The notes: a model not told the origin generated them from the sequence alone. 64,000 nt of DNA from Rutidosis leptorrhynchoides (GCF_046630445.1 NC_092339.1:57814001-57878000), one strand, 5' to 3'; shown: positions 1 to 16,289, numbered from the stretch's first letter. Translations and numbers: made by a program.

Positions 1-138
1 TTTATCTATGAAATAAAGGTTATGGTTTGTTTTAAAAATGAATGCAGTCTTTGAAAAACGTCTCATATAGAGGTCAAAACCTCGCAACGAAATCAATTAA
101 TATGGAACGTTTTTAATCAATAAGAACGGGACATTTCA
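1..138 (+). repeat. End of an LTR (solo-LTR family), cut by the window edge
   Basis: Positions 1-138 match, almost base for base, the last 140 bp of the solo LTR ending at 27398, including the terminal GGGACATTTCA. The element lies inside the protease region of Athila-like element A. The rest is outside the window. Confidence 0.85.
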
Positions 139-2439
139 TTCCATGTCCAGAATAACAAAATCTACTGGAAATACTAAAGTACCAACTTTAACTAGCATGT
201 TCTCCATTATCCCTCTAAGATATTTTACTGATCGATCGGCTAGTTGTATACTTATTCGTGTTGGTTTCAATTCTCCAAGGTCTAGTTTAGCGTATAGTGA
301 ATACGGCATTAGATTTATACTAGCACCTAAGTCTGCCAATGCTTCTATTGAACTAAGACTACCCAGAAAACATGGAATTGTGAAACTTCCTGGATCTGAT
401 AATTTTTCTGGTATCTTATTCAACAGTACTACAGAACAATTAGCATTCATAGTAACAGCCGAGAGTTCTTCCATTTTCTTTCTATTTGTGATTAGATCTT
501 TCAGAAATTTAGCATATCTAGGCATTCCTGAAATCACATCAATGAATGGAAGATTAACATTTATTTGTTTAAACATATCCAAGAATTTGGATTGCTCGGC
601 TTCAAGTCTTTCTTTTCTCATTTTACTCGGGTAAAGAAGTGGTGGTTGGTATGGTTTAACATAAGGTTTAGCCTTAACTGTGTTATCTTTATTAACCTTT
701 TCAACTACCGGTTCTGTTTCCTTATCTTGCTCAGATTGTGGTTCTTGTGGAGTAGGAATAGCGTCATCAGAAATTACAGGAATTTCAGGTGGTTTAAGTG
801 TAATACCACTTCTTGTGGTAATGGCTTTAGCTGTTTCATTCCGGGGGTTAGCATTTGTATCACTAGGTAAACTTCCCGGTTTTCTTTCACCTATTAACCT
901 TGCTAGGTTGCTTACTTCTTGTTCCAAATTTTGAATAGAAGCTTGTTGATTTCTAAATGCTTGAGCATTTTGTTCATTAGTTTATTTCTGAGATGTGAAA
1001 AATTGCGTTTGAGATTCAACTAGCTTCGACATCATATCTTCAAATTTTGGCTTTTTAGCATCGGTTTGTGGTGGTTTGTTTTGAAAAATAGGTCTTTGCT
1101 GATTGTAAGTATTGTTGGATACTTGTTGGTTGCTAGGACCTTGTTGATTGTTGTATGGAACATTTCGGTTATAATTCTGATTTTGATTGTCGATTGGTCT
1201 TGGCGGTTGATAATTATTCTGATAATTATTTCCAGGCATTTAGTTCATGTATGAAACATTCTCTCTTTATTCCATTGTTTGTTCAATACTGAGACAATCT
1301 TTTATTAAATGTGGTCCTCCACACTGCTCACAACTAATTCGTATTGAGTGAATATCTTTAGTCATCTTTTCCATTCATCTCTTGACAGCATCTATCTTTA
1401 CAGAAATGGAATCAAAGTCATGGCTAGAATCGGCTCTAGCTGCTTTAGATGATCTAACGATATCTTTTTCTTGATGCCACTCATGTGAGTGGGAAGCAGT
1501 GTTATCAATAATTTTGTAAGCGTCAGTTGCGGTTTTCTTCATAATGGAACCACCAGCTGCTATATCTATATATTTTCTTGTAGTGATGTCGCATCCTTGG
1601 TAGAATATTTGTACTATTTAACAAGTGTCTAAACCATGTTGCGGACATCCTCTCAATAACTTTCCAAATCTTGTCCACGCCTCATATAGAGTTTCATTTG
1701 GCTTTTGTGTGAACGTAACAATTTCTCCTTGAAGTCTCACGGCTTTAGATACCGGAAAGAATTGTTTAAGAAATTTTTCAACTAAAACGTCCCATGTATC
1801 AATCGCCCCTTCAGGTAACGATTCTAACCAATCTTTGGCTTCTCCCTTTAAAGTCCAGGGAAATAACATGAGATATATCTGTTCATCCTCCACTTCTCTT
1901 ATTTTAAATAGAGTACAGATCCTATTAAAGGTACAAAGATGTTCATTTGGATCTTCCTTCGGTGCACCACTAAATTGGCATTGATTAGTTACCATGTGTA
2001 GGATTTGTCCTTTGATTTCATAATCTGGCGCATTAATGTCTGGTTGAGTAATTGTGTGACCTTGGCCAGTGCGTTTAGCTCTCATTCGGTCTTTCATACT
2101 TAGAGGTTTCAGATTCTCCATGATTGAATTTGTTGAATCTAAATTACTAGAGGATTCTGATTTAATGGGTTGTTCTTCTACAATCTCTGTTTGAATGATT
2201 GGTGGTTCCGGAGGAAAGATTAATGGTTCAGGATCTCTGAATTGTCCCTGAATGTCCTCCGGATTCTCAATTGTGAGGTCGGGTTCAAAAAATGGATTAT
2301 CGGAAATTTGAATTGGAGTACTTGGTCGACTTGATGACGATTCTAAAGAAAAATCAACGGCGACAATATTGGCTAGATGTCATGATCGAGTTACAGGTGG
2401 TGAACGTATGAAAGGTGGTGAACGTTTTGCTCGGTGCAT
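139..2439 (-). pseudogene. Element A gag-protease region
   Basis: It starts with MHRAKR-type text shared with element B (ATG at 2439). The gag core has DPNEHLCTFNRIC and LKGEAKDWLESLP, then an Asn/Gln/Pro-rich stretch. The protease-like part has LADLGASINLMPYSLYAKL, a D-L-G-A active-site variant typical of Athila. Fossil, interrupted in several places. Confidence 0.85.
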
Positions 2440-3544
2440 TCACTGAATATCCTATTAATTATAAAAATAAAAATTATATAAGTTATCAAATTAATAGACT
2501 TTTCTGATTTTGCTCACGTTTCGAATAGCCAATAGATGCAGCAGGTAGCCAGAACCCTTTAAATCGGAAGCCTACAACTCGCCACTAACAAATCCAACTA
2601 TTACTACGAACCAGAAAATTTTGGATGTCTATCAATTTAACTGCTTAAAATAATTTTTCGTTGAAGTTTAAAGAAATTTTAGAGAAGAAATAGAAAATTC
2701 TATGTCCTAAAAATCTAGAGCGGCGAAAAATAAGAAAGAAAAAAAGTGCGTCGAAAAACGTCGAAAAATAAAAATAAGAAAATAAGCGTCGAAACTTAAA
2801 AGTCTAAAAACTAAATATAAAAACTTGCGTCTAAAGGTATTAAAGCTTAAAAAGAATTCTATATCCAAAACGGCAATAACTTAAAAAGTACTAAAATTTA
2901 TAAAACGGCGTCACAAAATTCTAAAGCATCTAAATCTTAGTCTAAAGAAAAAGCACTTAAGAGATTTTATGGCAAAGCCTAAAAATCTAGAAGTAAAAAT
3001 AACTATGGCAAAAACTATGACTTAAAACTAAATATGAACGAAAAATACAAATATTATGCTAAAACAAATAAAAAGATACAAAATATAAAAATAAACTTAA
3101 AGTTGTAAAAAGTACAATTTTTATAAAAATATTATTTTTATAATATTTATTTATAAAAGTATTAATTTTATAATTTATTAAAACTAGAAATACAAATTAA
3201 ATCTAAAAACTAAATTAATTAATTAATTAATTAACCCTAATTAGGGTTTATAATAATAATAATAATTAATACTCCGTAATTAATGCTGATGGAAGTCAAA
3301 CCTGGCGTGTCAGAAAGGTTCATTCGGCCGCATGTATTTTTGCCTTCAGGTTCAAGCGATCGCATGGGCTAGGGTTTCAGGCCAGAAGTTGGGCTGCTAT
3401 AGTACTTTGGCCCGAATACTTTTATTTTATTTTTTTATTTTTTTCTGTTTTATATTTATACAAAATATATATATAAATTAAATAAAAACTTAATTTTTTA
3501 AATAAAAAATAAAAACTTTATAATTTTATATATTTTAACAAACT

Positions 3545-3626
<82 letters not shown>

Positions 3627-3731
3627 TATGTTTGTATTTTTAATTTTTAAAACGTATATTTTTATAAAAAAATTAACTAAGACTTAATAAAAATCTTTTT
3701 TTTATAGCGTTGCGCTTTCGGCGTTTTAGGG
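2440..3731 (-). other. Element A untranslated leader
   Basis: Between gag and the primer-binding site, very AT-rich, with a (TA)n tract at 3546-3623 and palindrome-like GCGATCGCATG / CGGCCGCATG boxes near 3325-3365. No coding signal that I trust. Confidence 0.7.
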
Positions 3732-3749
3732 TCCCCGGCAGCGGCACCA
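3732..3749 (-). other. Element A primer-binding site (tRNA-Asp type)
   Basis: On the minus strand it reads TGGTGCCGCTGCCGGGGA, close to the complement of a tRNA-Asp 3' end, as usual for Athila. It lies 8 bp from the LTR edge. Element B has the same site. Confidence 0.8.
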
Positions 3750-3757
3750 AAAATACT

Positions 3758-5739
<1,982 letters not shown>

Positions 5740-8700
5740 AAGATGATCAATTTTTGATGAAATAGTCCTTGTATTCGATGATGATGAACCTGAAATTCAA
5801 TTCAAATTTGATGAGAATTCCTTTAATGTCCTTTAAAACGATAGTGTTATCGGAGAGACATGTGTTCCCGACAGTAACTCCGGCGACGGTGGTGGCAACG
5901 TTCAAAAGGGACTAGAAGATGAAGAGTCTAGCTTTTTGGGGAAAGATAAGAATGTGACACATAGTAATAATGAGCCGTCTTTGAAGAATGTGAAAGGTGG
6001 TAATTCCGAAAACCCTAGTAAATGCTGTGACTCAAATATGGCTAGTCCAATTCCAAAAAATACAGCTCATGGTAACTCAACTCCCTCTATTAACAGATCG
6101 GTTAGTGGATCACAAAATCAATTAAGTGGGCCGAATGTGAATATCAACGGGCCCAATTCCGCTGGTGGTCTGGGGTCCAACAAAAATAGAAGATTTTTCA
6201 GAAGCCCTTCAAGTGATTAGGATAATGATAATATCTCTTGTACTCCTGAGCCCAACAAAACCTGTCCAGTAGGCCCAACTACTCCTATTGATTTATTAAA
6301 AAATTTTGGGTCTGCTGGGCCTTATACCCAAGCTCCGGATCATGCCAAATCCAATCATGTTGGGTCGAGTGCTATTAATCGTAACTCAAAAAGAAAGAAT
6401 GTAATCAGGTCGAAGGGGTATAATAAAGGGGCTCGTGAGCTTCAAAGTGATCGGGAACAGACTAAAAAGAAAGTGAAAAACGATGGTTGTTGGACTAAAA
6501 TTCGCAAGTGGAAGACATCTTCAAGAATTCTAAACGTAAAAAACGTTGCTAGGGCACCAGATAGATCCAGCATCAGATCCAAATGCACCTCCTATAACGA
6601 TTCAAGTCAACACGTCAAGCCCTTATCTAACACAAATCATCGAGGAAAGGCCACTGCTGCTGTAGATAAATCATTGACAAAGGAATCGAATTCAGGTACT
6701 GTTTCAGACAGTGGTGTTAATATTCACGAGTTTGATAATAAATTAGGGCTAATGTGGAAGATTAAACCTTCCCATTAACCCTATTTTATAACCATCGTTT
6801 GTCTCAGATCATAAATGTTACTATTTTCTCTAAAAATTAGAACTTTCGGGTCTTCAAAAGACAGTAAATCGGGGAATTTAAGAGGTTAATTCGTAAGATT
6901 AAACCGACTTTCATTGCGTTACAAGAAACAAAGTTGCACTGGGTCAATGAGTTTTGGGTTCGTGGGGTATGGGGTTCAAACTACTGCGATTTTATACAAA
7001 AAGAAATGGTCGGTAAATCGGGGGGTCAGCTTATTATTTGGGACTCTACACTCTTTAAAGTTAGTGACTCCTTTATTTGTGACCACTTCATTGGTGTGCA
7101 AGGTAATTGGGCCTGCAATGATGCTCCATGTATACTCATCAATGTATATGGACACCATAATGATCCTGATAAGATTTGAATGTGGGACTCTCTTTCATCG
7201 ATTCTTAAAAAATATGAAGATGAAGCGTGTGTTGTATGTGGTGATTTTAATGAGGTGCGTAACTAAGACGAAAGGCTAAACTGTGATTTCAATGCAAGTA
7301 AGGCTCGAAATTTTAATGAATTCATCTCGGCAAATAATTTGATTGACCTTCCAATGGGCGGTAGAAAATTTACTTGGGTTAGTGAAGATGGGTTGAAATT
7401 TAACAAACTCGACAGGTTTCTCATAAATGATCACTTTAATCTTATGTGGAACAACCTTTAGGTCATTGCTTTAGATCGAAGCTTATTCGACCATTGTCCT
7501 ATTGTATTGAAAGACTTAGAAAAAAACTAAGGTCCTAAACCTACAAAAATATCCGATGAGTGGTTAAAGATGGATGGGATAGACTCTCTTGTTAAAGATT
7601 CACGGGATGAAGAGGTAACAATGGGTTCGAGACGTGATTGTGTTTTTAGAAATAAATTGAAAAAATTGAAATCCCGGCTAAAAGATAAGTGTAGTATGTC
7701 TTTCGGTCAAATTGATGGTGACATTGAAACCTTCAAGTCGATTGCTACCAATCTCGAGCACAAGGCTGAGATTGCTCCACTTTCGGATGATGAGAGAAAA
7801 AATTGGGAAGATGCAAGGAAAAAGTGGTTAGAGAAAGAAAGAATGAAGACGAATATGTTAAAACAGAAAGCCCGTGTACGTTGGATCTTGGAAAGCGATG
7901 ACAATATTAGGTACTTCCACGCGTTACTTCGGCGAAGGTATGCGAAGAATAACATAAGGGGGATCTCGGTTAATGAGATTTGGGTGGAGGAACCACACGT
8001 GATAAAAGAAGCAGTGTTTAAGCATTTTTCGAATATCTTTGAAAATACCACTGTTGAGAGACCTAGCATGGAAGGTCTTCGTTATCCAACTTTAAATCAC
8101 GAGACATCCACAGCTCTAGAAGCTCCTTTTGTTGAGAACAAAATTTTTGAAGCTATACATGATTGTGGTAGTTCAAAAGCGCCAGGCCCGGATGGTTACA
8201 ATATGTTGTTCTTCAAAAAATTTTGAGATATTGTCAAATTAGATTTAATGGCGGCAATCCAATGGTTTGGGGATAAGGGGGAATTTTCACGAGGTTGCAA
8301 TGCCTCTTTCATAACCCTTGTTCCAAAAAAGGCGTATCCGATGAGTCTTGGTGATTATCGTCCTATAAGTTTAATCAGTAGTTACTACAAAATTTTCGCA
8401 AAAATCCTGTCAAATAGGATTCAAAGGGCAGTGCCTGATCTTATCGATTCTAAACAGTCTGATTTCTTGAAATGAAGATTCATTTTAGACGGAGCTCTCA
8501 TTGCAAATGAAACACTAGGGTTTATCAAGTCAAGCAAGCAAAAAAGGATTTATTTTTAAGGTTGACTTCGAGAAGGCCTTCGACTGCCTTAATTGGGATT
8601 ACTTGATGGAGGTGATGCGTTGCATGGGTTTTGGTGAAATATGGAGGGGGTGGATTATGTCATGTCTAAAATCCGTCATGGTCTCGGTGCTAGTTAATGG

Positions 8701-10008
8701 TTCTCTAACTCGTGAATTTTCATTGGGTAAGGGTGTTCGTCAAGGAGACCCCCTATCTCCCTTTCTCTTTATCATAGATGCGGAAGGTTTGAACATTCTT
8801 GCTAAATCAGCAGTGGATAAAAATCTTTTTAATGGTATCGAGGTAGGTCGGGATAAAGTACTCATATCACATCTTCAGTATGCCGATGACACTATCTTTT
8901 TCGGGAATTGGAATAGAAACAATGCACTAAATCTCATTAACATTCTCAAATGCTTTGAACTTTCTTCAGGTCTCAAAGCGAACTTCCACAAGAGTTTCAT
9001 CTATGGTGTTGGGGTTCCATTTGAAGATGTGGAGAATATGGCATTCAGAATGGGTTGTAAAGCCGGGAAACTTCCTTTCATGTATCTTGGTCTTCCTATA
9101 GGCACTAAAATGAGTAATGTTACGGCTTGGCAACCGGTGATAGATAAATTCAAAATCCGACTTTCGGATTGGAAAATGCGTTTGATGTTTTTTGGTGGTC
9201 GATTAGTTCTCGTTAAATCGGTTCTAAGTATTCTACCATTGTATTACTTTTCGCTCTTTCGTGCCCCATCGAGTGTCACCAAATTACTTGAGAGTATGAG
9301 ACGTGTTTTCTTTTGGGGTGGGGATTTTTCGGGAAACAAAATGTCTTGGGTTAAATGGGAAAAAGTCATTTCTCCTTACGGGGCGGGGGGCCTTAACATT
9401 GGGAGTCTTAAAAGCAAAAATTTAGCCTTGTTAAGGAAATGGTGGTGGAGGTTTAAAACCGAAACTGATTCCCTATGGGTTAAAGTCATTCATAGCTTGT
9501 ATGGTACTAATGGTAGCCTAGTGGTGAATGTTGAGAATCCTCAACATACCTCGCTAGGTGTTTGGGATAATATTGTACGTGTAGGAAAACATATAGAAGA
9601 TTTGGAGGTTCAATTCAACGACTCATTCGTGAAGGTCATTGGTGATGGAGGATCCGTTTCCTTTTGGGATGATTGTTGGTGCGGCTCCAATAAATTTCGC
9701 GAAATTTTTCCAAGATTATATAGGTTGGAGAGCAACAAAAGCGTGTCAGTCAAAGCTCGGTTAGACCCTTCTTCCTCGATCAATGTTTCTGCTCCCCAGG
9801 TCCCCTCTTCGAATGCTCATCAGGCTCCGTCTGCTCATCAGGTCTATTCTAATGTTGTTGTTTTTCAATCGCATACTGATTTGGTTCACATGAATGCTAC
9901 TGCTCGATCTCTTTCTTCAATTTCTAGCTTGGATCATCGTCAAACTGCTGTAAATGCTTTGGTCAGTCTGGGGGTTGCTGATCATATTACCTGGGAATGG
10001 TTCAGGAA
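5740..10008 (+). mobile_element. LINE-1 (plant L1), segment 1: ORF1 C-terminal part, endonuclease, RT
   Basis: The 5' end is hidden behind element A. About 5740-6778 is a Ser/Asn/Lys-rich ORF1 tail. ORF2 appears to start at ATG 6815. Its AP-endonuclease part shows ALQETK, INVYGHH, CGDFNEVR, LDRFLI and DHCPIV. The reverse transcriptase part shows SSKAPGPDGYN, ITLVPKK, DYRPISLISSYYKI, VDFEKAFDCLNWDYL, GVRQGDPLSPFLF and a YADD box, followed by the L1 thumb and GNKMSWVKWEKV text. Reading is lost several times: a shift near 6890, stops near 7180, 7460 and 8226, and a stop at 8473 followed by a shift near 8560. The copy is dead. It is split at 10009 by element F. Confidence 0.92.
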
Positions 10009-13000
10009 TGAAATGTCCCGTTCATAATGATTATAAACATTCCATATTAATTGATTTCTTTGCGAGGTTTTGACCTCTATATGAGACGTTTTTCAATGAC
10101 TGCATTCGTTTTTTAAAACAAACCATAGCCTTTATTTTATCGACAAGGTTTAAAGGACACAACCTAGATTACCAAGATATGATAATCTGAAAATATCACA
10201 CTTACAGACTACCATTACATAATGGTTTACAATATTAATATATTACAACAAAGTATGTTCTCGAATGCAGTTTTTAAACAATATTATACAAGCATGGACT
10301 CCAAATCTTGTCCTTAATTTAGTATGCAACAGCGGAAGCTCTTAACAATCACCTGAGAATAAACATGCTTAAAACGTCAACAAAAATGTTGGTGAGTTAT
10401 AGGTTTAACCTATATAATTATCAAATCATAATAATAGACCACAAGATTTTCATTTCCATTTTTCAATAACATGCAATCTGCATAAAAATCATTCATATGG
10501 TGAACACCTGGTAACCGACATTAACAAGATGCATATATAATATCCCCATCATTTTGGGACATCCTTCAAACATGATAAATTCGAAGTACTAAAGCATCCG
10601 CTACAACGGATGGGGTTTGTTGGGCCTAATAGATCTATCTTTATGATTCGCGTCAATTAGTAGACTGGTTTACTAATTCTTAGGCTACCAAGCAAAAAGG
10701 GGCATATTCGGCTTCGATCATTCAACCATAGAAAGTAGTTTCACGTACTTGTGTCTATTTTGTAAAACATTTATGAAGCTGCATGTATTCTCATCCCAAA
10801 AATATTAGATTTTAAAAGTGAGACTATAACTCACTTTCACAGATTTTTACTTCGTCGGGAAGTAAGACATGGCCACGGGTTGATTCACGAACCTATAACA
10901 AATGTATACATATATATCAAAGTATGATCGATATATATTCACAACATTTTGTTATTACGTTTTAACGATTTGAGTTTGTTAAGTTAGCAGTTCAACGTTA
11001 GTAATCTACAACTAGTTGTCCAGAGTTAGATGTACAGAAATAAATCAATATATATTATCTCGAATCAATTCACGACCCAGTGTATACAAGTCTCAGGCTA
11101 GATCACAACTCAAAGTATATATATTATTTTGGAATCAACATCAACCCCTATATAGCTAACTCGAGCATTACTGCATATAGAGTGTCTATGGTTGTTCCTA
11201 AATAATATATATAGATGGGTCGATATGATATGTCAAAACATTGTATACGTGTCTATGGTATCCCAAGATTACATAATATATGTTAGAATACATGTATAAT
11301 ACAATATAAGTTAGTTAAGTTATGATTTGTATAGATTTGTTACAAATTTCACGTAGCTACAACAAGCAAAATTATTCGATTTTGTTTTACCTGTCATTTC
11401 TTCGTTACAAATCTGTTTTGAGTGAATCAAGTTGCTATGGTTTCATAATGAACTAAAATTTATGAAACTAAACGGAAAAAGTATAAGTTTATAGTCGGAA
11501 ATACAGGTTACAAGTCATTTTTAAAGAGGTAGTCATTTCCGTCGAAAGAACGACATCTTGATGACCATTTTGAAAAACATACTTCAACTTTGTGTTGAAC
11601 CATGATTTTTGGATATAGTATCATGTTCATATGAAATATTATTTTTCCAGAAAACAAACTTCCAATTCAAAGATTAAGATAGTTTTTATTTTTTCTAACC
11701 CAAAACAGCCCCCGGTTTCACTACGACGGCGTATGTCCGGTTTTACGGTGTTTTTTGTGTTTTCAGATTTTAAATCATTAAGTTAGCATATCATATAGAT
11801 ATAGAACATGTGTTTAGTTGATTTTAAAAGTTAAGTTAGAAGGATTAACTTTATTTGCGAACAAGTTTAGAATTAACTAAACTATATTCTAGAGATTACA
11901 TGTTCAAATCTTCGAATAAGATAGTTTATATATATGAATAGAATGATGTTATGAACATTATTACTACCTCAAGTTTAGTAGGTAAACCTACTGGAAGTGA
12001 CAAAAATTAATCTAGCTTCAAAGGATCTTGGATGGCTTGAAAGTTCTTGAAGTAGAATCATGACATGAAAATAAGTTCAAGTAAGATTATCACTTGAATT
12101 AAGATTGTTATAGTTATAGAAATGGAATCAAAGTTTGAATATGAGTATTACCTTGATTTATAAAGATAACCTACTATAAATAACAAAGATTTCTTGAGAT
12201 TGGATGATCACTTGAAATGGATTTGCAAGATTGGAAGTAAGCTAGTAAGCTTGAAAGTATTTGTGAAGTGTTCTTGATGTGTTCTTGAATGATGATGTTT
12301 CTTGATTGTAATTGAAGCTAGAATGACCTAGATGATCAATATTACTGAAGTATAGACGTTCTTAAGCTTAGAGAGAGTTAATATGGAGAGAATTTGGATT
12401 AGAAAATCAAAGAAATGTGATGTGTGTGTTGTTTGGAAAAAAATGCCTAATGCTTTGTCAATATAAGGTTACTAGTTTTTGTTTTCATGCTCATAAGTCA
12501 TGCTAGTTGTCAAATGATGGTTCCCACATATCTTGGTGATTCACAAGGGCTGCTAAGAGCTGATCATTGGATTGTATATACCAATAGTAAATACATCTAG
12601 AAGCTGTGTATTGTACGAGTAAGAATACGGGTGTATACGACTAGAATTTTTAATGAAAATGAATGAGAATGCAACTGTAAGCATTTTTGATAAGTAGAAG
12701 TACTTTGATATGTGTCTTGAAGTCTTTCAAAAGTGTATGAATACATCTTAAAATACTACATGTATATAAATTTTAACTGAGTCGTTAAGTCATCGTTAGT
12801 CGTTACATGTAAGTGTTGTTTTGAAACCTTTAAGTTAACGATCTCATTTAATGTAGTTAACCCATTGTTTATTATATCTAATGAGATGTTAAATTATTAC
12901 ATTATCATGATATTATGATGTATGAATATATCTTAATATGATATATATACATTAAAATGTCGTTACAACGATAATCGTTAGATATATGCCTCGTTTCGAA

Positions 13001-13481
13001 ATTCTTAAGTTAGTAGTCTTGTTTTACATATGTAGTTCATTGTTAACATACATAATGATATATATAATTATCATTTTATCATGTTAAATATAGTGTAACA
13101 ATACCTTAATATGATACATATGTATTTAGTAAGGCGTTGTTATAACGATAATCGTTATATATATCGTTTCGAGTTTCTTAACTTAGTAATCTCATTTTTT
13201 ATGTATATAACTCATTGTTAATATACCTAGTGAGATACTTACTTATCATAATATCATGTTAACTATATATATATATCCATATATATATCATCATACAGTT
13301 TTTACAAGTTTTAACGTTCGTGAATCGTCGGTCAACTCGGGTGGTCAATTGTCTACATGAAACTCATTTCAAATAATCAAGTCTTAACAAATTTGATTGC
13401 TTAACATGTTGGAAATATTTAATCATGTAAATATAGATTTCATTTAATATATGTAAACATGGAAAAGTTCGGGTCACTACA
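10009..13481 (-). repeat. Element F 3' LTR (left copy, 3473 bp)
   Basis: Plus-strand text runs from TGAAATGTCCCG to GGGTCACTACA; in element sense TGTAGTGACCC...GGGACATTTCA. It is nearly identical to 20102-23568. Non-coding, AT-rich, with many diverged ATCATGATATTATGATG-like internal repeats. Confidence 0.93.
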
Positions 13482-13496
13482 GTACCTACCCGTTAA
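13482..13496 (-). other. Element F PPT-like motif next to the 3' LTR
   Basis: TTAACGGGTAGGTAC directly precedes the LTR start TGTAGTGACC in element sense, the place of a polypurine tract. It is only moderately purine-rich. Confidence 0.55.
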
Positions 13497-13517
13497 ATAA
13501 ATTTCGTCCCGAAATGT

Positions 13518-14109
13518 TTAAGCAGTTGGAGGTGTTGACGCATCTTCTGGAAATAGGTGCGGGTATTTCAGCTTCATTTGATCTTTACGCTCCCAGGTGA
13601 ACTCGGGTCCTCTACGAGCATTCCATCGAACCTTAACAATTGGTATTTTATTTTGCTTAAGTCTTTTAACCTCACGATCCATTATTTCGACGGGTTCTTC
13701 AATGAATTGAAGTTTTTCATTGATTTGGATTTCGTCTAATGGAATGGTGAGATCTTCTTTAGCAAAACATTTCTTCAGATTCGATACATGAAAAGTGTTA
13801 TGTACCCCAGCGAGTTGTTGAGGTAAGTCAAGTCGGTAAGCTACTGGTCCGACACGATCTATTATCTTGAATGGTCTAATGTACCTTGGATTTAGTTTCC
13901 CCCGTTTACCAATTTGAACAACACCTTTCCAAGGTGAAACCTTAAGCATGACCATTTCTCTAATTTCAAATTCTATATCTTTTCTTCTAATGTCCGCGTA
14001 GCTCTTTTGTCGACTTTGGGCGGTTTTCAACCGTTGTTGAATTTGGATGATTTTCTTTGTGGTTTCTTGAATGATTTCTGGACCCATAATCAGTCTATCC
14101 CTCACTTCA
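13518..14109 (-). pseudogene. Element F integrase C-terminus with chromodomain-like tail
   Basis: [20 protein letters not shown] and [20 protein letters not shown] are the GPY/F region. [20 protein letters not shown] is the chromodomain-like tail that places F with chromoviruses (Tekay/Del type). Fossil. Confidence 0.85.
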
Positions 14110-14900
14110 CTCTAACAAATCGTAGACCTACACTTTCTACCATAAAGTGCTTCAAATGGCACCATCTCAATACTCGAATGATAACTGTTGTTGTAGGAAA
14201 ATTCTGCTAATGGTAGGTGTCGATCCCAACTGTTTCCGAAATCAATAACACATGCTCGTAGCATGTCTTCAAGGGTCTGTATCGTCCTTTCACTTTGCCC
14301 ATCAGTTTGTGGATGATAAGCAGTACTCATGTCTAGACAAGTCCCCAATGCTTATTGCAGTGTCTGCCAAAACCTTGAAACAAATCTGCCATCCCTATCA
14401 GAGATAATAGAGATTGGCATTCCATGTCTGGAGACAACTTCCTTTAAATATAATCGAGCCAACTTCTCCATTTTATCATCTTCTCTCATTGGCAAAAAGT
14501 GTGCTGATTTGGTAAGACGATCGACTATTACCCAAATAGTATCATAACCACTTGCAGTCCTTGGCAATTTAGTAATGAAATCCATGGTAATGTTTTCCCA
14601 TTTCCATTCTGGGATTTCAGGTTGTTGAAGTAGACTCGATGGTTTCTGATGTTCAGCTTAGACTTTAGAACACGTCAAACATTCTCCTACGTATTTAGCA
14701 ATATCGGCTTTCATACCCGGCCACCAAAAGTGTTTCTTGAGATCTTTGTACATCTTTCCCACTCTAGGATGTATTGAATATCTGGTCTTATATGCTTCCT
14801 TAAGTACCATTTCTCTCACATCTCCAAACTTTGGTACCCAAATTCTTTCATCCCTATACCGGGTTCGATCTTCCCTAATATTAAGATGTTTCTCCGAACC
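14110..14900 (-). pseudogene. Element F integrase region
   Basis: HHCC text around FWWPGMKADIAKYVGECLTC, then [33 protein letters not shown] and [14 protein letters not shown], the DDE core of Ty3/gypsy integrases. Fossil. Confidence 0.88.
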
Positions 14901-15600
14901 TTTGGGTATTTCACTCTTCAAATTTCCCTCTTTTAAAACTCCTTGTTGCGCCTCCTTTATTTGAGAAGTAAGGTTAATACGAATAATTATATTCATAGCT
15001 TTTACCCGCATAGGTTCTCTGTCCTTTCTACTCAAAGCATCGGCTATCACATTCGCCTTCCCCGGGTGGTAACGAATCTCAAAATCGTAATAATTCAACA
15101 ACTCAATCCACCTGCGCTGTCTCATATTCAGTTGCTTCTGATTAAATATATGTTGGAGACTTTTGTGGTCGGTATATATAATACTTTTGACCCCATATAA
15201 GTAGTGCCTCCAAGTCTTTAATGCAAAAACAACCGCTCCTAATTCTAAATCATGTGTCGTATAATTCTGCTCATGAATCATCAATTGTCTAGACGCATAA
15301 GCAATTACCTTCGTTCGTTGCATTAATACACAACTGAGGCCTTGGTTTGAGGCGTCACAATATATCACAAAATCATCATTCCCTTCGGGCAATGACAATA
15401 TAGGTGTCGTAGTTAACTTTTTCTTCAACAATTGAAACGCTTTCTCCTGCTCATCCTTCCATTCAAATTTCTTCCCTTTATGCGTTAATGCAGTCAAGGG
15501 TTTTGCTATTTTTGAAAAATCTTGGATGAACCTTCTGTAGTAACCAGCCAGTCCTAAAATTAGCATATATGTTTCGGAGTTTTTGGGGTTTTCCACTTTT
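14900..15600 (-). pseudogene. Element F RNase H region
   Basis: [19 protein letters not shown] links RT to RNase H. YCDASNQGLSCVLMQ, THDLELGAVVFALKTWRHYL, YTDHKSL and [16 protein letters not shown] are the usual RNase H pieces. Fossil. Confidence 0.88.
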
Positions 15601-15648
15601 CAGCGGTTTCAATCTTTGCCGGATCCACTTGAATACCTTCTTTGTTCA

Positions 15649-16264
15649 CTATGGACCGAAGAATTGACCTTCCTCCAACCAAAATGCACACTTTGAAAAC
15701 TTAGCGTACAGTTTTTCTTTCCTCAACAACTCTAGCACTTTTCTCAAATGTTCTTCATGCTCTTGATCATTCTTTGAGTAAATAAGTATGTCATCCATGA
15801 AAAAAATGACAAACTTGTCAATGTATGGTCCACACACTCGGTTCATGAGGTCCATGAACACAGTTGGTGCGTTAGTCAACCCAAACGGCATAACCATAAA
15901 CTCGTAATGACCGTAACGCGTTCTGAAAGCAGTCTTCGGAATATCATCCTCCTTCACCCGCATTTGACGATACCCAGAACGTAATTCAATCTTCGAATAA
16001 ACTGACGATCCTTGTAGTTGATTAAATAAGTCGTCGATTCTCGGTAGTGAGTAACTATTCTTGATGGTAAGTTTGTTCAACTCTCGGTAGTCGATACACA
16101 ACCTGAATGTACCATCCTTCTTTTTGACAAACAAAACAGGAGCTCCCCATGGTGATGTACTTGGTCGTACGAAACCACGCTCTAAAAGTTCTTGTAATTG
16201 GATTTGGAGTTCTTTCATTTCGCTGGGTGCGAGTCTGTATGGAGCACGAGCTATTGGTGCAGCT
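15649..16264 (-). pseudogene. Element F reverse transcriptase region
   Basis: Ty3/gypsy RT motifs: [49 protein letters not shown] and an FMDD active-site box in place of YVDD/FIDD. Fossil. Confidence 0.88.
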
Positions 16265-16289
16265 TCTGATACGAGATCTATTTAAAATT

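Noticed and set aside
143-934. Plus-strand open frames opposite the element A gag-protease
   Set aside because: Antisense shadows of the minus-strand coding text; same for 43450-44507 opposite element B and 16953-17444 opposite element F.
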